Origin: Mucilaginibacter sp. UBA4741
Lineage (GTDB): Bacteria > Bacteroidota > Bacteroidia > Sphingobacteriales > Sphingobacteriaceae
NCBI GenBank assembly: GCA_002403905.1
Contig: DHIR01000156.1
Coordinates: 12,913-35,734 of the forward strand
DNA length: 22,822 bases
Direction of reading: 5' to 3'
Program-made: the position numbers and the translations under genes
Notes under the pieces: generated by a model
Databases searched by the model: none
What the model saw: the letters and a program-made list of their open reading frames with translations, nothing else
What the model was told of the DNA's origin: nothing
Shown: piece after piece, positions 22,794-22,822 of the stretch
How the letters are laid out: each line of letters begins with the position of its first letter
Numbering within the stretch: position 1 is the stretch's first letter

Positions 22794-22822
22794 CTGCATA
22801 TTTGCATATCCGCATATTTGCA
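22794..22822 (+). repeat. YYGCAYAT octamer array, copy 4 (cut by window end)
   Basis: Three full units (22794, 22802, 22810) and five bases of a fourth fit YYGCAYAT exactly. It is inverted relative to copy 3. If the pattern of copies 1 and 3 holds, a minus-strand gene should end shortly after the window edge. Confidence 0.85.

Overview
The window looks like a piece of chromosome from a Sphingobacteriaceae-type Bacteroidota (Mucilaginibacter or Pedobacter relatives). This rests on Bacteroidota promoters (TTG, about 19 bp, TAnnTTTG), no obvious Shine-Dalgarno sites, the order nadK - porG - uppS - bamA - ompH - ompH, the type IX secretion barrel proteins PorG and PorT, and a large carboxypeptidase-regulatory-domain outer-membrane barrel. 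No rRNA, tRNA, phage, IS or CRISPR was seen. Almost all of the sequence is ordinary core genome.

Left part (1-9632, all minus strand, so read right to left): a YdfG-like short-chain dehydrogenase, a YqeY-like protein, an alpha/beta hydrolase, a CBS-ACT protein, NAD kinase, PorG, undecaprenyl diphosphate synthase, BamA and two Skp/OmpH-like periplasmic chaperones, ending in a hairpin terminator at 121-158. From uppS onward the theme is envelope assembly: the lipid carrier for cell-wall precursors, the barrel insertase, and chaperones that carry barrels to it. Middle part (9711-12239, minus): porT and ubiE with an ATGA overlap, then a GNAT acetyltransferase and a glyoxalase-fold protein.

Right part: on the plus strand a 919-residue outer-membrane barrel, the GTPase EngB, a UbiA-type prenyltransferase, a cyclase-like hypothetical, an M3 oligoendopeptidase F, a membrane-anchored DcrB/PsbP-like protein and an APC amino-acid permease. 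On the minus strand are a 65-residue MbcA/ParS/Xre-type antitoxin-domain protein and a PAP2 phosphatase. UbiA and UbiE both fit menaquinone synthesis.

Two things stand out. First, between ubiA and pepF lies a small AT-rich insert: a stand-alone protein with the layout of a class III nucleotide cyclase, tail-to-tail with a minimal antitoxin-type domain lacking both its usual DNA-binding half and its toxin. Second, the gaps between genes are filled by short-period repeat elements. An 8-bp unit YYGCAYAT occurs in four-unit arrays at four loci, two of them directly at stop codons. Several other gaps hold inverted pairs of 8- or 9-bp-period arrays, or palindromic arms, around a central hairpin. 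One of these creates a false N-terminal extension of the alpha/beta hydrolase. Three gene starts (hydrolase, ubiE, pepF) were moved inward because the longer frames run through repeat or promoter DNA.
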